64,000 nt of DNA from Advenella incenata. Lineage in GTDB: Bacteria > Pseudomonadota > Gammaproteobacteria > Burkholderiales > Burkholderiaceae_B. Positions 1 to 9,393 of the stretch are shown piece after piece (the first letter of the stretch is position 1; every line of letters starts with the position of its first letter). The notes beneath the pieces were generated by a model that searched no databases, was not told the DNA's origin, and saw nothing but the letters and a program-made list of their open reading frames with translations. The stretch spans positions 186,001 through 250,000 of the forward strand of contig NZ_SHKO01000004.1 of NCBI RefSeq assembly GCF_004217095.1, in the 5' to 3' direction. The position numbers and the translations under genes were made by a program.

Positions 1-320
1 GTGCAGTGTCCGGCAAAAGGTATTGGAGTAAATCCAGACTCTTATGGTAGAGGATTTACCCTGACAACACCAGCGTATGTGGTTGCCGGTTGTGCTTTCC
101 GACTCCGAGTGTTGTCATTATCACAATTGTTGACCTGTTCTGGCGATATCAAACGGCAATGTAAAGTGAGACATGGGCACGCCATGCAAGGACCGCAGCA
201 TGATGCGCGATGATGCATGGTGGCGATCCGTGGCCGTCTTCTATAACCTGGCCGACGCTTCAAGCGCGCGGCGCCCTGTACAATATCATGCCAGGTTACG
301 TGCCGATGGCCCGCTGTTCA
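1..320. other. Intergenic or upstream-gene tail, nothing recognised
   Basis: No convincing gene is visible. A reading frame on the + strand is open from the window edge to base 213, but its composition does not resemble a known family and has no clear ribosome site. It could be the tail of a gene that begins outside the window. Confidence 0.3.
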
Positions 321-1766
321 TCAGGCATTGCCCTGAACAGCCAGTCGTGTCCGGCTGCGTGTACGCAGGAAATACCAGATTGATACGGCCATCAATGTGC
401 CCAAGAGCACCATCTCAAGCTGGACGCTGGCATTGAAAGCGTGCTGGTAGTCATGCCCCTGCAGCAGCGACTGAGAAAACACCACGCCCAGCAGCGCTGG
501 TCCAAAGCCCATTGATGCCTGTTGTATCGTCGACAGCATGGCGCTGCCTGAACCGGCCTGGTCTGGCGGAATCTGCGACATACCGATGCGGTAGAAGGCA
601 CCGACAATAAATGCCTGCCCGATACCGATAAACAAAGATGGAATCGTCAGCGACAGCAGGTTGGGGGCGGGCCAGACTTGCTGCAATACCCAAAGCAGGA
701 TGAGCAGACCCGGAATGACCATTGCGCAACCCAGTATAAGCGTCGGGAGCAATCCTATGCGGGCTACCACGCGGGTGCTCAGTAGCGAGCCCACGAAAAA
801 GAAGATGCCCAGCGCAATAAATGAATTGCCCGATTGCAACGGCGTCAGCCCGGCGCCGGCCTGTAGCGTGAGCGCCAGCACGAACATGAAACCGCTCCAG
901 CAGGCGAAAAACAGGATGGCAGTGAAAAAGCCGAAACGAACGGTGGGCAGACGCAGCAGGGAGGGGGGCAGCAAAGGCAGGACACCGCGGCGTTCCTGAC
1001 GGACTTCTGTTTTCCACAGTGCGACGGCCAGCGGTATTGCGCAAGCGAGCGCTGCCAGGCATAGCCAGTTCCAGTGCATTGAAGGTCCGAGCGCGACGGG
1101 AAGCAGAATACTGATAATGAGCAATGCCAGTAAGAGTGTTCCCGGGCCATCGATGCCTGCCGGATTCTCCCTGCGCGTTTCAGGGATGTGGCGTGACGAT
1201 AAAAACAGCACGGCCGCACAAACGGGTAAATTGATCAGAAAAATACTGCGCCATTCCGACCCTGCGATATTGGCATGAACCAGGAGGCCGCCCAACACTT
1301 GCCCGATAATAAATGACAGTCCGCCTATGGAACTGTACAGCCCAATGGCGCGGGAGTGTGAGTGGCCCCTGAGGCAGACGTGGATTGTAGCCAGTATTTG
1401 CGGCACCAGCAGGGCGGCAGCGACGCCTTGCAGTGTACGGGCCAGCAGTAGTAGCGAAATGCTGGGTGCAATACCGCAAAGCAGTGATGAAATACCAAAG
1501 AGCAGTACGCCGATATTGAAAAGGCGCCGGCGTCCGTACATATCGCCCAGCCGGCCTCCCATTGCCAGCATCACGGCGAAAGCTACGCCGTATACCGCGA
1601 CCATCAGCTCAAGCTCATACTCGGTTGCGTGCAGGGAGCGGGCAATCGAGTCCAAGGCCACGTTGATAATGGAAAAGTCTATTTGTGGCAGGAACATGCC
1701 CGCCAGCAGGACGGACAGGCCGGCGTTGTTCAGGCGGCTGGTATCTTGCGGTGCATCCGACATCAT
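321..1766 (-). CDS. MFS drug-efflux transporter, DHA2 (EmrB/QacA-like) family
   Basis: A 481-residue integral membrane protein with about 14 hydrophobic segments, the size and segment number usual for DHA2 proton/drug antiporters. After the second segment it carries motif A (GGRLGDMYGRRRLF, near residues 75-90), and motif C-like glycines and prolines follow in the fifth segment. The family exports hydrophobic drugs or metabolites in exchange for protons in the inner membrane; the substrate cannot be read. It is transcribed away from the MmyB-like regulator gene at 2026, with about 260 bp between, so that regulator probably controls it. The N-terminus begins with two adjacent Met codons, and either could start. 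Confidence 0.88.
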   Translation of the reverse strand: MMSDAPQDTSRLNNAGLSVLLAGMFLPQIDFSIINVALDSIARSLHATEYELELMVAVYGVAFAVMLAMGGRLGDMYGRRRLFNIGVLLFGISSLLCGIAPSISLLLLARTLQGVAAALLVPQILATIHVCLRGHSHSRAIGLYSSIGGLSFIIGQVLGGLLVHANIAGSEWRSIFLINLPVCAAVLFLSSRHIPETRRENPAGIDGPGTLLLALLIISILLPVALGPSMHWNWLCLAALACAIPLAVALWKTEVRQERRGVLPLLPPSLLRLPTVRFGFFTAILFFACWSGFMFVLALTLQAGAGLTPLQSGNSFIALGIFFFVGSLLSTRVVARIGLLPTLILGCAMVIPGLLILLWVLQQVWPAPNLLSLTIPSLFIGIGQAFIVGAFYRIGMSQIPPDQAGSGSAMLSTIQQASMGFGPALLGVVFSQSLLQGHDYQHAFNASVQLEMVLLGTLMAVSIWYFLRTRSRTRLAVQGNA

Positions 1767-2025
1767 AAAAAATCCTGGAAAAATATCATCGATGAAGTAT
1801 TATGAGTATGTTTTTAGAGTGGCACCAGAGCCTGTTTAGCCTGGTATAAATTGTGTAGGTCTGAGCAGCTTGAGCGGCCGTGCAGCTGCAGGGTCTCTGG
1901 TCAAAGCAATGCAATTGTGGTTGCAACAGGAAGTTGATTGACCGGGCGCAGGCGAACAAACGCGCTTGCGTTATCACGTTTGTAAAAACCGTTGCAACAG
2001 TGCTGCCCAAATGGCAGGAGTGAAA

Positions 2026-2940
2026 ATGAAATTGACTGACAGCATGACCGCCGTTATAACGCATGAGGCAGCAGAGAGCTGGAAAACACCTATTGACGAT
2101 AGGGTAGATCGGGCGATGGAGTTGGGCATGTTTCTGCGGGCCCGACGTGAAAGTCTCGATCCGCGCCGCCTGGGGCTACCCAGATACGGGCGTACTCGCA
2201 CGCCGGGGCTGCGCCGCGAAGAAGTGGCGCAACTGGCTGAGATCGGTATCACCTGGTATACCAAACTGGAACAAGGGCGTCCCATACGCGTATCGCCCAA
2301 AGTGCTGCAGGCTGTCGCATCTGCACTACAGTGTACCGATACGGAAACGCGTTATATCTTTACCCTGGCAGGTCTGGCCAGCCCGGCCTCGGCCGTGTCC
2401 GGGAAAATCTGCCGCATGATGCCAAATGCCATACAAACCATTTTGGACCAATTGCATCCTTTGCCGGCCATTGTGCAAAATGCCAGATATGACATTGTTG
2501 CCTTTAACGATGCCTTCTGCCGGATGATTGACCGCGACCTGAATCAGGTTTGCCCCGAAGATCGCAATTGTATTTATCTGACCCTTACCGATCCGCAGAT
2601 CAGGCAGGTCACGCAGGACCTGCCGGAGACGATCACACACATGGCGGCACGGCTGCGAGCGCAGATGGCCGCGCATCTGGGAGATCTCGCCTGGGAACGC
2701 TATTTGCAGCGTTTGCTTGCCTGTTCCTCTGAATTTGCCGAGATCTGGAACCAGAACCGCGTGTGCGCCACGGTGGATCATATCGTGCGCTACAAATATG
2801 CCGGTCTTGGCACGCTGGAAGTATTGCAGACCAATTGGTGGAGCATGCCGATGGCCGGCGAGCGTCTGCTTGTTTACGTGCCTATTGACCAGGCGCACCA
2901 CGCGCTTTTATCCAAAAGGATGCAAACTCATGCTGCCTGA
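2026..2940 (+). CDS. MmyB-like helix-turn-helix transcriptional regulator
   Basis: A 304-residue protein with an XRE-type HTH at roughly residues 30-100 (LGMFLRARRESLDP, TPGLRREEVAQLAEI, then WYTKLEQGR) followed by a PAS-like MmyB ligand-binding region ending in the typical Y-x-x-LG-LEV...W segment. This domain pair is the MmyB family, in which the C-terminal domain of characterised members can bind fatty acids. The ATG at 2026 is chosen because an AGGAG sits at 2016-2020, although the frame is open 20 codons upstream. The gene is divergent from the MFS exporter at 321-1766 and overlaps the next LysR gene by 11 bp, so the two regulators are probably co-translated. Confidence 0.85.
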   Translation: MKLTDSMTAVITHEAAESWKTPIDDRVDRAMELGMFLRARRESLDPRRLGLPRYGRTRTPGLRREEVAQLAEIGITWYTKLEQGRPIRVSPKVLQAVASALQCTDTETRYIFTLAGLASPASAVSGKICRMMPNAIQTILDQLHPLPAIVQNARYDIVAFNDAFCRMIDRDLNQVCPEDRNCIYLTLTDPQIRQVTQDLPETITHMAARLRAQMAAHLGDLAWERYLQRLLACSSEFAEIWNQNRVCATVDHIVRYKYAGLGTLEVLQTNWWSMPMAGERLLVYVPIDQAHHALLSKRMQTHAA

Positions 2941-3850
2941 ACCGGTGAATCTGTCGCGCTTTGACCCACAGACCCTCAGGTTATTTCTGCTGGCGGCACG
3001 TTCGCTGAATCTGACCCGGGCTGCGCAGGATGCGCATATGACGCTGTCGGCGCTCAGCAAGCGGATTTCGGAACTGGAAAAGCAGATCGGCTGCGAGCTG
3101 TTTATCCGCAGGGCAAGGGGGTTGGAGCTGACGCCCGCAGGTCATGCATTGGTCGAACATGCGCAACTGGTTATTGCCGCTGTGACGCGGCTCACTTCAG
3201 ACATGAGTGCATATTCAGCCGGTCTGCGTGGGCAGGTGCGGATCTGGGCCAATACTTCATCTGTGATTCAGTTCCTGCCAGGGGATCTGGCCGCATTTTC
3301 CAGAACGCATCCGGCGATCAGGCTGAGCCTTGACGAAAAGCTAAGTCATGAAATCATTACTGCGCTCACGCAGGAAAGAATTGATATTGGCATTTTTGCT
3401 GACAACATTCCCAGTGGCCAGGTAGAGAAATATTTCTATCGTCATGATCAATTGGTGGTGCTGGTGCCACGCGGACATCCGTTAGGAAAACACAAGCGGA
3501 TTCGCTTTGCGCAGGTGCTGGACAATGACTTTGTCGGCCTGTCCGATGGCAGTTCGTTGCAGGTGCGCATGCAGGATGCCGCTTTGGCTGCCGGCAAAAC
3601 ACTTCGGTTGCGCGTTCAGGTCAGCAGCTTCGACGCAATCTGCCGGATGATTGAAGCAGGGTTGGGGGTCGGTTTGTTGCCGCTGGAAGCGGTTCGACCG
3701 GAAATTATCGGGAAGGGGCTGCACGCGCTGGCGCTGGATGACGACTGGGGTCAACGCACCTTATATGTCGGCGTACGTAGCGCAGTTGGTCTCAAGCCCG
3801 ATGCGCAGCGATTGCTTGACTTTCTGAAGCAGGCCCATCTTGCGGGATGA
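2930..3850 (+). CDS. LysR-family transcriptional regulator
   Basis: A 306-residue LysR regulator: winged HTH at residues 10-70 (FLLAARSLNLTRAAQDAHMTLSALSKRISELE, shown here only as the stretch ending SALSKRISELEKQIG), then a periplasmic-binding-protein-like effector domain. The ATG at 2930 lies inside the end of the upstream MmyB-like gene (11-bp overlap); the frame extends further up but that part has no family resemblance. The pairing of an MmyB-like and a LysR regulator in one overlapping unit is unusual. Targets may be the MFS exporter upstream or the CoA-transferase operon downstream at 4202; the sequence does not decide. Confidence 0.85.
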   Translation: MLPEPVNLSRFDPQTLRLFLLAARSLNLTRAAQDAHMTLSALSKRISELEKQIGCELFIRRARGLELTPAGHALVEHAQLVIAAVTRLTSDMSAYSAGLRGQVRIWANTSSVIQFLPGDLAAFSRTHPAIRLSLDEKLSHEIITALTQERIDIGIFADNIPSGQVEKYFYRHDQLVVLVPRGHPLGKHKRIRFAQVLDNDFVGLSDGSSLQVRMQDAALAAGKTLRLRVQVSSFDAICRMIEAGLGVGLLPLEAVRPEIIGKGLHALALDDDWGQRTLYVGVRSAVGLKPDAQRLLDFLKQAHLAG

Positions 3851-4201
3851 TCGCTGCAGATACGCCTGTCCGCGGCAGTGACGGGGGACGGGTCAGGTCT
3901 GCACGCGCACTGCCATAATGAATATCGGCACATAAATATTGGCATATGAGTATCTGCTTATGGTTAATTGCATATGAGGATACGCCGAATAATGCATTGC
4001 CGAATTACCCATTTGCGCTGCATAAAAGCCCCGTGTGTAGGCATTCCAGCCTTTCATTTGCGGGCAAAATTGCGGCCAATCCGCTACCGATGGCCTCCTA
4101 GCCTTGAAAATCTGGAAAGGGTCATCATCAAATTACCAATTTTCAAAAGGGCAAAATCCGGTCATGATGGCGAAAACCCATATTGAATAAACAGGTAATA
4201 C
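3851..4201 (+). promoter_or_regulatory. Leader region of the CoA-transferase operon
   Basis: This gap holds no gene that I can support. It contains two near-identical copies of GCATATGAGkAT (about 3943-3954 and 3970-3981), spaced 27 bp apart, which could be binding sites for the LysR regulator just upstream. That role is inference. No clear sigma-70 boxes or terminator were seen. Confidence 0.3.
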
Positions 4202-5392
4202 ATGTCGAAACCGCTGGATGGAATCAAAGTACTGGAGCTGGGACAGCTTATTGCCGGACCCTTTGCCACCAAGATGCTGGCCGAGTTCGGCGCAGAAGTC
4301 ATCAAAATTGAACCGCCCGGTACGGGTGACCCGCTAAGAAAATGGCGCTTGCTGCACGAAGGGACGTCTGTCTGGTGGGCGTCGCAGTCGCGCAACAAGA
4401 AATCGGTCACGCTCAATTTACATGAGCCGGAAGGCCAGGATGTCATACGCCGGTTGGTGGTTGATGCAGACGTGATTGTGGAGAACTTTCGCCCCGGCAC
4501 ACTGGAAAAGTGGAATCTGGGTTTTGAGGCACTCAAGCAGATTAATCCACGGCTGATCATGCTGCGCGTATCAGGTTACGGACAGACGGGCCCCTATAAA
4601 GACCTCCCGGGCTTTGGTGTGGTGGGCGAGGCGATGGGCGGCCTGCGCCATTTGAGCGGCGAACCGGATCGACCTCCGGTGCGCGTGGGTATTTCTATTG
4701 GTGATTCGCTCTCTGCCTTGCATGGCGTGATCGGTGTGCTGCTGGCCTTGCGGCATCGTGATCAATTCAATGGCGCCGGCCAGATGGTGGATGTTGCCTT
4801 GTACGAATCCGTGTTCAATATGATGGAAAGCACCATCGCCGAATATTCGGTATTTGGACAGGTGCGTCAGCCGGCGGGCAGCAGCCTGCCGGGAATAACG
4901 CCAAGCAATGCCTATCGTTGCGCCGACGATAAATATGCACTGATTGCCGGTAATGGCGACAGCATATTCAAACGGCTGATGTCCCTGATCGGACGAGATG
5001 ACATTGGGGAGGACCCGGCATTTCAATATAATGACGGGCGTTCAAAGCAGGCCGACTATATAGACGGCGTGATCGGCCAATGGACGGCGCAGCATACGCT
5101 TGAACAGGTGCTTGAGCAACTGCATGCGCACCGTATACCTGGTGGGCGCATTTATGATGCGGCCGATATCGCTAAAGATCCGCATTATCATGCGCGGCAA
5201 ATGCTCATTGAAGGTGAGCTTGAAGATGGCACACCGGTAACCTTGCCTGGAATCCTGCCCAAATTGAGCGAAACCCCGGGCGATGTGCGACGACGAGCGC
5301 CGGTGCTGGGGCAGGACACCGAGCAGATCCTGGATCAGTTGGGCATTGACGCCGCAACCCGTGACGACTGGAAGGCGCGAGGCATTATCTAA
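4202..5392 (+). CDS. Class III CoA-transferase (CaiB/BaiF family)
   Basis: A 396-residue protein of the normal length for the family. It begins with the conserved LDGIKVLELGQLIAGPFA segment, continues with GAEVIKIE and the NKKSVTLNL motif, and has the conserved catalytic Asp in GISIGDSLSA (Asp168 in this numbering). Enzymes of this family move CoA between carboxylic acids in the cytoplasm by way of an aspartyl-CoA thioester. Its successor encodes an HMG-CoA-lyase-type enzyme and two Bug receptors follow, so I infer that it activates a dicarboxylic acid such as 3-hydroxy-3-methylglutarate, citramalate or itaconate, with succinyl-CoA or acetyl-CoA as donor. The substrate is not readable. Confidence 0.88.
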   Translation: MSKPLDGIKVLELGQLIAGPFATKMLAEFGAEVIKIEPPGTGDPLRKWRLLHEGTSVWWASQSRNKKSVTLNLHEPEGQDVIRRLVVDADVIVENFRPGTLEKWNLGFEALKQINPRLIMLRVSGYGQTGPYKDLPGFGVVGEAMGGLRHLSGEPDRPPVRVGISIGDSLSALHGVIGVLLALRHRDQFNGAGQMVDVALYESVFNMMESTIAEYSVFGQVRQPAGSSLPGITPSNAYRCADDKYALIAGNGDSIFKRLMSLIGRDDIGEDPAFQYNDGRSKQADYIDGVIGQWTAQHTLEQVLEQLHAHRIPGGRIYDAADIAKDPHYHARQMLIEGELEDGTPVTLPGILPKLSETPGDVRRRAPVLGQDTEQILDQLGIDAATRDDWKARGII

Positions 5393-5492
5393 GGCGCAAG
5401 GCCATGACTGCGGCCAAATAATTAATTTCGGCCGTCATTCCGGCATAGCCAGGCATGCAATTTATAGACGCGCAGCGCGTCAGGAGCAAGAG

Positions 5493-6431
5493 ATGAAAAA
5501 ACTGTTTATTCAGGAAGTCGCCCCAAGGGACGGGTTTCAGAACGAAGCGCGGTTTATTGAAACGGACGACAAGATTGCTTTTATTGACCAGCTGAGCCAA
5601 TGCGGCTATGCCAAAATAGAAGTGACTTCGTTTACGTCTCCCAAGGCCATTCCGGCCCTCAAGGATGCCGAGGCGGTAATGCACCAGATCCGCCGCAATC
5701 CGGATGTTGTCTATACCGTGCTGGTGCCTAATCTGCGGGGTGCCGAAAGGGCCATGTCCTGCGGTGTGGATGAGGTCAATCTGGTCATGTCGGTGAGCGA
5801 AACGCACAATCTGTCGAATCTGCGCATGAGCCGCGAGCGCTCATTTGAACAGCTCGCGGCCGTGATAGGCGAGGTCAGAAACACCAGTACCGCTATCAAC
5901 GTGTCCTTGTCTACGGTTTTTGGCTGTCCGATGCAGGGGGATGTTGCACAGGACGATGTGCTGGCCTGGGTGGACCGATTCGCACAGTTAGGGGTCGATG
6001 GCGTAACGCTCTGTGATACCACGGGCATGGCCTACCCAACGCAAGCGGGCAACTTGTTTGCCGCTGTCCTGACGCGCTTCCCGAATTTGCAAGTGACCGC
6101 ACATTTTCATAATACGCGCGGCATGGCGCTGGCCAATACCGTGACCGCCTTGCAGGCTGGGGTCGTGCGTTTTGACAGTTCTCTGGGTGGCCTTGGCGGT
6201 TGCCCCTATGCGCCAGGCGCCTCTGGAAATGTCACGACCGAAGATATGGTTCATATGCTCGAGCTGATGGGCTATGACACCGGCGTAAACCTGGAGGGCA
6301 TTCTGGCGATCAGTCGCACGCTTGTGCCGCTGATCGGACATGACGTGAACAGTCAGACGCTTGCCGCGGGTACCCGCATGGCCTTGCATCCGGTACCGGA
6401 GTACGTCAGGCAGTTGCAGCAGACGCAGTGA
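5493..6431 (+). CDS. Hydroxymethylglutaryl-CoA lyase family enzyme
   Basis: A 312-residue TIM-barrel lyase of the HMGL/DRE-TIM family: EVAPRDGFQNE near the N-terminus, EVTSFTSPKAIPAL, and the signature GLGGCPYAPGASGN with its active-site Cys near residue 240. These are the marks of HMG-CoA lyase, which splits 3-hydroxy-3-methylglutaryl-CoA into acetyl-CoA and acetoacetate using a divalent metal. The ATG at 5493 follows AGGAGCAAGAG; the longer open frame overlaps the CoA-transferase gene and is not needed. Being directly after a CoA-transferase suggests a two-step activation and cleavage of a branched dicarboxylate. A related acyl-CoA lyase activity such as citramalyl-CoA cleavage is an alternative. 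Confidence 0.88.
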   Translation: MKKLFIQEVAPRDGFQNEARFIETDDKIAFIDQLSQCGYAKIEVTSFTSPKAIPALKDAEAVMHQIRRNPDVVYTVLVPNLRGAERAMSCGVDEVNLVMSVSETHNLSNLRMSRERSFEQLAAVIGEVRNTSTAINVSLSTVFGCPMQGDVAQDDVLAWVDRFAQLGVDGVTLCDTTGMAYPTQAGNLFAAVLTRFPNLQVTAHFHNTRGMALANTVTALQAGVVRFDSSLGGLGGCPYAPGASGNVTTEDMVHMLELMGYDTGVNLEGILAISRTLVPLIGHDVNSQTLAAGTRMALHPVPEYVRQLQQTQ

Positions 6432-6535
6432 GGCCAGCGCAGGATCAAAATCAATTGCAATGATCGGAACAAAGGTAGTCTGCTCTGATTCCCGAAAAGA
6501 TAGATGAGTATTCATACAAAACAATGGAGACATAC

Positions 6536-7519
6536 ATGAAACGCAAATTATTAACACACACGCTGCTGACACTAGCCGCAAGTACGATTGCTATTACGAA
6601 CGCAATGGCGCAGGAAGCGGCGTACCCACAGCGCCCCATTTCACTGATCGTTTCAGCTGCCCCAGGTGGCACAACCGATCTGGCGGCACGTATGATTGCA
6701 GACCCGCTCAGCAAGGAACTGGGCCAGCCTGTGGTGGTGGAAAACAAACCAGGGGCTTCGGGCGGTATCGCTGCGCAGCAGGTATTGCGCGCCAAGCCAG
6801 ATGGCTACACGTTATTGCTGCAGTATTCGGGCTACCAGGTTATTACGCCAAGTATAGAAAAAGTCAGCTGGGACCCGGTCAAGGACTTTACGCCCATCGC
6901 AAATGTGTTGTCGGCTCCTCAATTGCTGGTTGTCAAAAAAGATCTTCCAGTCAACAGCCTGAAAGAGTTGGTGCAGTACGCCAAAGATAATCCGGGCAAG
7001 CTCAATTACGCCTCTTCCGGCACCGGTGCGCTTCAGCATGTGGCAACCGAACAGCTTAACCAGATGGCCGGCATCAAGACAACCCATGTTCCATACAAAG
7101 GGACCGGGCCTGCGCTGACTGATTTGCTGGCAGGCGTGGTTGATCTGACCATTACCACGCCGCCACCGCTTTTGCCGCATATCAAATCCGGTGCGCTCAA
7201 GGCACTGGTTGTTACAAGCAAAGAGCCATTGCCTTCGCTTCCTGAGGTGCCTACCGCCAGCGCTGCGGGCTACCCGGATTTGCTGGTATCTTCCTGGTTT
7301 GCCATGTACGGTCCGAAGGGCGTGCCCAGTGAAGTGGTGCAACGGCTGAATGCTGCGATTGAAAAAATTATGGCGACACCGGAGTATAAAAAGAAAGCTG
7401 AAGGCCTGGGAGCGACCGCTGAGTACATGGGTCCGGAGCAGTTGGGCAACTATACTGGCGAGGAGTTGGCCCGGTGGAAAAAAGTGATTGATGCTGCTGG
7501 CATCAAGGGTGGAAACTGA
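6536..7519 (+). CDS. Bug-type (TctC-like) periplasmic solute receptor
   Basis: A 327-residue exported binding protein. Residues 1-26 form a Sec signal peptide ending AMA-QE; the mature part starts with YPQRPISLIVSAAPGGTTD and keeps the family motifs QPVVVENKPGASG and HVPYKGTGPALTDLLAG. Bug proteins capture carboxylates or related compounds in the periplasm, some for tripartite TctAB transporters. No tctAB-like genes are in this window, so it is an orphan receptor. It follows the CoA-transferase and lyase genes in the same direction and probably delivers their substrate. GGAGA lies 7-8 bases before the ATG at 6536. Confidence 0.88.
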   Translation: MKRKLLTHTLLTLAASTIAITNAMAQEAAYPQRPISLIVSAAPGGTTDLAARMIADPLSKELGQPVVVENKPGASGGIAAQQVLRAKPDGYTLLLQYSGYQVITPSIEKVSWDPVKDFTPIANVLSAPQLLVVKKDLPVNSLKELVQYAKDNPGKLNYASSGTGALQHVATEQLNQMAGIKTTHVPYKGTGPALTDLLAGVVDLTITTPPPLLPHIKSGALKALVVTSKEPLPSLPEVPTASAAGYPDLLVSSWFAMYGPKGVPSEVVQRLNAAIEKIMATPEYKKKAEGLGATAEYMGPEQLGNYTGEELARWKKVIDAAGIKGGN

Positions 7520-7597
7520 GCAAATGACCGATTAACCTGAGCGCGCCGTGAGTGTATTCGGTAGCAAAGAGCGATTACGTTTGCAATGGAATTTTTT

Positions 7598-7632
7598 AGT
7601 GGCCGGGGCATGCATATGCAGCCCCGGCCACT
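7598..7632 (+). terminator. Strong hairpin between two Bug genes
   Basis: AGTGGCCGGGGC at 7598-7609 pairs perfectly with GCCCCGGCCACT at 7621-7632 around an 11-base loop that contains TGCATATGCA. There is no U-rich tail downstream on the + strand; the T-run lies upstream. It may limit read-through between the two receptor genes or stabilise the upstream mRNA end, as REP-like hairpins do. Confidence 0.45.
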
Positions 7633-7680
7633 ATTGCATATATGATAGCGGCATATTTTTTTACTGATGGGGAGACAGAA

Positions 7681-8631
7681 TTGAAAAAATCCATACTGGC
7701 CGTTATGGCGGCATTGGCCTCGGGTAGCGCGCTGGCTGCGTATCCGGAAAAGCCAATTACCATGATCATTCCGTTTCCGCCGGGACAGGCGACCGATACC
7801 TTTGCTCGTGCACTTGCCGATGAATTGGGTAAAGCGGTGGGGCAGCCTGTTATCACGGAAAACAAAGCGGGTGCCGGCAGCAATATTGGCATGCAGCAGG
7901 CTGTGAGAGCCAAGCCCGACGGCTACACGATTGTGGTAGGCGGCAGCGCCGCGGCCGTGAACCAGACGCTCTATACAAAACCCGGATATAGTCTGCAGGG
8001 TGATCTGCAGGCTGTGTCGGGCGTATTTTCTGTGCCTCTGATTTTTCTGGCCAATCCCCAGTCTGGGATTCATTCGCTGCAGGATGTCGTTGACAAATCC
8101 CGGGCGGAACCCGAGTCGCTGGCCTATGCCAGTGCCGGCATTGGCGGCACCCAGCATTTGTCGGCAGAAATGTTCCAGGCAGGCACTAATATTTCGCTCA
8201 GACATATTCCGTATAAAGGCAGCGGTCCTGCACAAACTGATTTTATCGGCAATCAGGTACCGCTCATGGTCGATTCGGTGACCGCTGCATTGCCTTATAT
8301 CAAGGACAAAAAGGCCGTGCCTTTGGGCGTGACGACGGCCACTCGCTTAAAGGCACTGCCCGATGTGCCGACAGTGGGTGAGATGGTCCCCGGCTTTGAG
8401 GCCATTGGTTGGGCTGCCGTATTTGTACCCAGCCAAACACCCGCAGACGTGGTTGAAAAATTGAACAGTGAAATCGTCAAGGCGCTCAACAGTCCTAAAC
8501 TGTCGGCCTTTATTGCTGATCGCGGCGCGATACCGATGCCACAAACGACGCAACAGGCCAATGACTTTATCAAGGCCGAAGTGGCCAAATGGGGTAAGGC
8601 GGTGAAGGATTCGGGCGCGACGGTCGATTAA
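7681..8631 (+). CDS. Bug-type (TctC-like) periplasmic solute receptor, TTG start
   Basis: A 316-residue receptor whose signal peptide starts [18 protein letters not shown]. The start is TTG at 7681, preceded by GGGGAGACAG at the correct distance; the only upstream ATG in frame would add a hydrophilic stretch before the signal peptide. Mature motifs are [30 protein letters not shown] and [15 protein letters not shown]. It is in tandem with the receptor at 6536 but is not a recent duplicate, because its ligand-loop signature (PPGQATDT against APGGTTDL) differs. It probably serves a second substrate of the same pathway. No membrane components are present nearby. Confidence 0.87.
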   Translation: MKKSILAVMAALASGSALAAYPEKPITMIIPFPPGQATDTFARALADELGKAVGQPVITENKAGAGSNIGMQQAVRAKPDGYTIVVGGSAAAVNQTLYTKPGYSLQGDLQAVSGVFSVPLIFLANPQSGIHSLQDVVDKSRAEPESLAYASAGIGGTQHLSAEMFQAGTNISLRHIPYKGSGPAQTDFIGNQVPLMVDSVTAALPYIKDKKAVPLGVTTATRLKALPDVPTVGEMVPGFEAIGWAAVFVPSQTPADVVEKLNSEIVKALNSPKLSAFIADRGAIPMPQTTQQANDFIKAEVAKWGKAVKDSGATVD

Positions 8632-8714
8632 GGCAAGGCTGGTTAAGCGAAGGCGCGGTTATATGGCAAGGTGCTGTGCAAATCGATTGGCAGTGCTGCC
8701 TGTGCAATAACGCG

Positions 8715-8733
8715 CCGGCTATCAGCCGGTTTT
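8715..8733 (+). terminator. Rho-independent terminator-like hairpin
   Basis: CCGGCT (8715-8720), loop ATC, AGCCGG (8724-8729), then TTTT. It lies about 85 bases after the second Bug gene and overlaps the last codons of the convergent alkB gene, so it probably ends the Bug transcript. Confidence 0.5.
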
Positions 8734-9390
8734 GCGAAAGGTCAGATTAATGCGGTTTGAACCGAGCAACGGGTGCGGATTGTCTTTAAGCGCCATGACG
8801 CCGTGGTAACGCAAACGATCGGGTCCGCCCCAAACCACGATGTCGCCATGAAACAGCGGAATTTTCTCGGGACGATCGCTGCGTTTGAGACCACCGAACT
8901 GAAACATGGCCGGCATACCCAGTGAGACTGACACAATGGGGGCGCAAAAATCTGTCTCATCCTTGTCCTGATGCAGGCTGAGCCGGGCGCCCGGCACGTA
9001 GCGGTTGATCAGACAGGAATCAGGCGCAAAGCCGGCATAACCACAGTGCTCAGCCGCCTGTCGGGCGAGCGCCAGAAATACATCTGGCATAGCAGGCCAA
9101 GGCTGGCCGGTTTCCGGGTCAATCGCCGCATAACGATAGCCTTTGCGATCAGCTGTCCAGCCGGCGGCGCCGCAGCAGGTGAGGGCCACGGACATGGTGT
9201 AACCGCCGGGTGTGACCATATGGCGAAATGGCGATTGCCGGCGAATTTGGCGCAACTGCGTCAACACCCTGTCCACATAATCCAGCGCATATCCACGCAA
9301 TACCCATGCACCGGGTCCCAATTGCAAGTCGGTTGCATCTGTATCGGGTGCGGGCAAGGCATCAGGTGGAAAAAGGGAAATCGTACTCAT
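8722..9390 (-). CDS. alkB: Alpha-ketoglutarate-dependent DNA alkylation repair dioxygenase AlkB
   Basis: A 222-residue Fe(II)/2-oxoglutarate dioxygenase. It has the AlkB signature: GGYTMSVALTCCG, then the iron site H-x-D in SLHQDKDE, the second His in RYHGVM, and the Arg pair in NRINLTFRKTG that binds 2-oxoglutarate. The enzyme removes methyl groups from 1-methyladenine and 3-methylcytosine in DNA and RNA by oxidation. The first reasonable starts are two adjacent ATGs at 9393 and 9390; the longer frame upstream adds non-family residues. It appears monocistronic and convergent with the Bug gene. No Ada box was recognised. Confidence 0.92.
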   Translation of the reverse strand: MSTISLFPPDALPAPDTDATDLQLGPGAWVLRGYALDYVDRVLTQLRQIRRQSPFRHMVTPGGYTMSVALTCCGAAGWTADRKGYRYAAIDPETGQPWPAMPDVFLALARQAAEHCGYAGFAPDSCLINRYVPGARLSLHQDKDETDFCAPIVSVSLGMPAMFQFGGLKRSDRPEKIPLFHGDIVVWGGPDRLRYHGVMALKDNPHPLLGSNRINLTFRKTG

Positions 9391-9393
9391 CAT

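Noticed and set aside
7598-7632. Treating the hairpin between the two Bug genes as a normal terminator for the + strand
   Set aside because: The stem is strong but the T-run lies upstream of it and no U-tract follows, so I list it with low confidence as a terminator-like element only.
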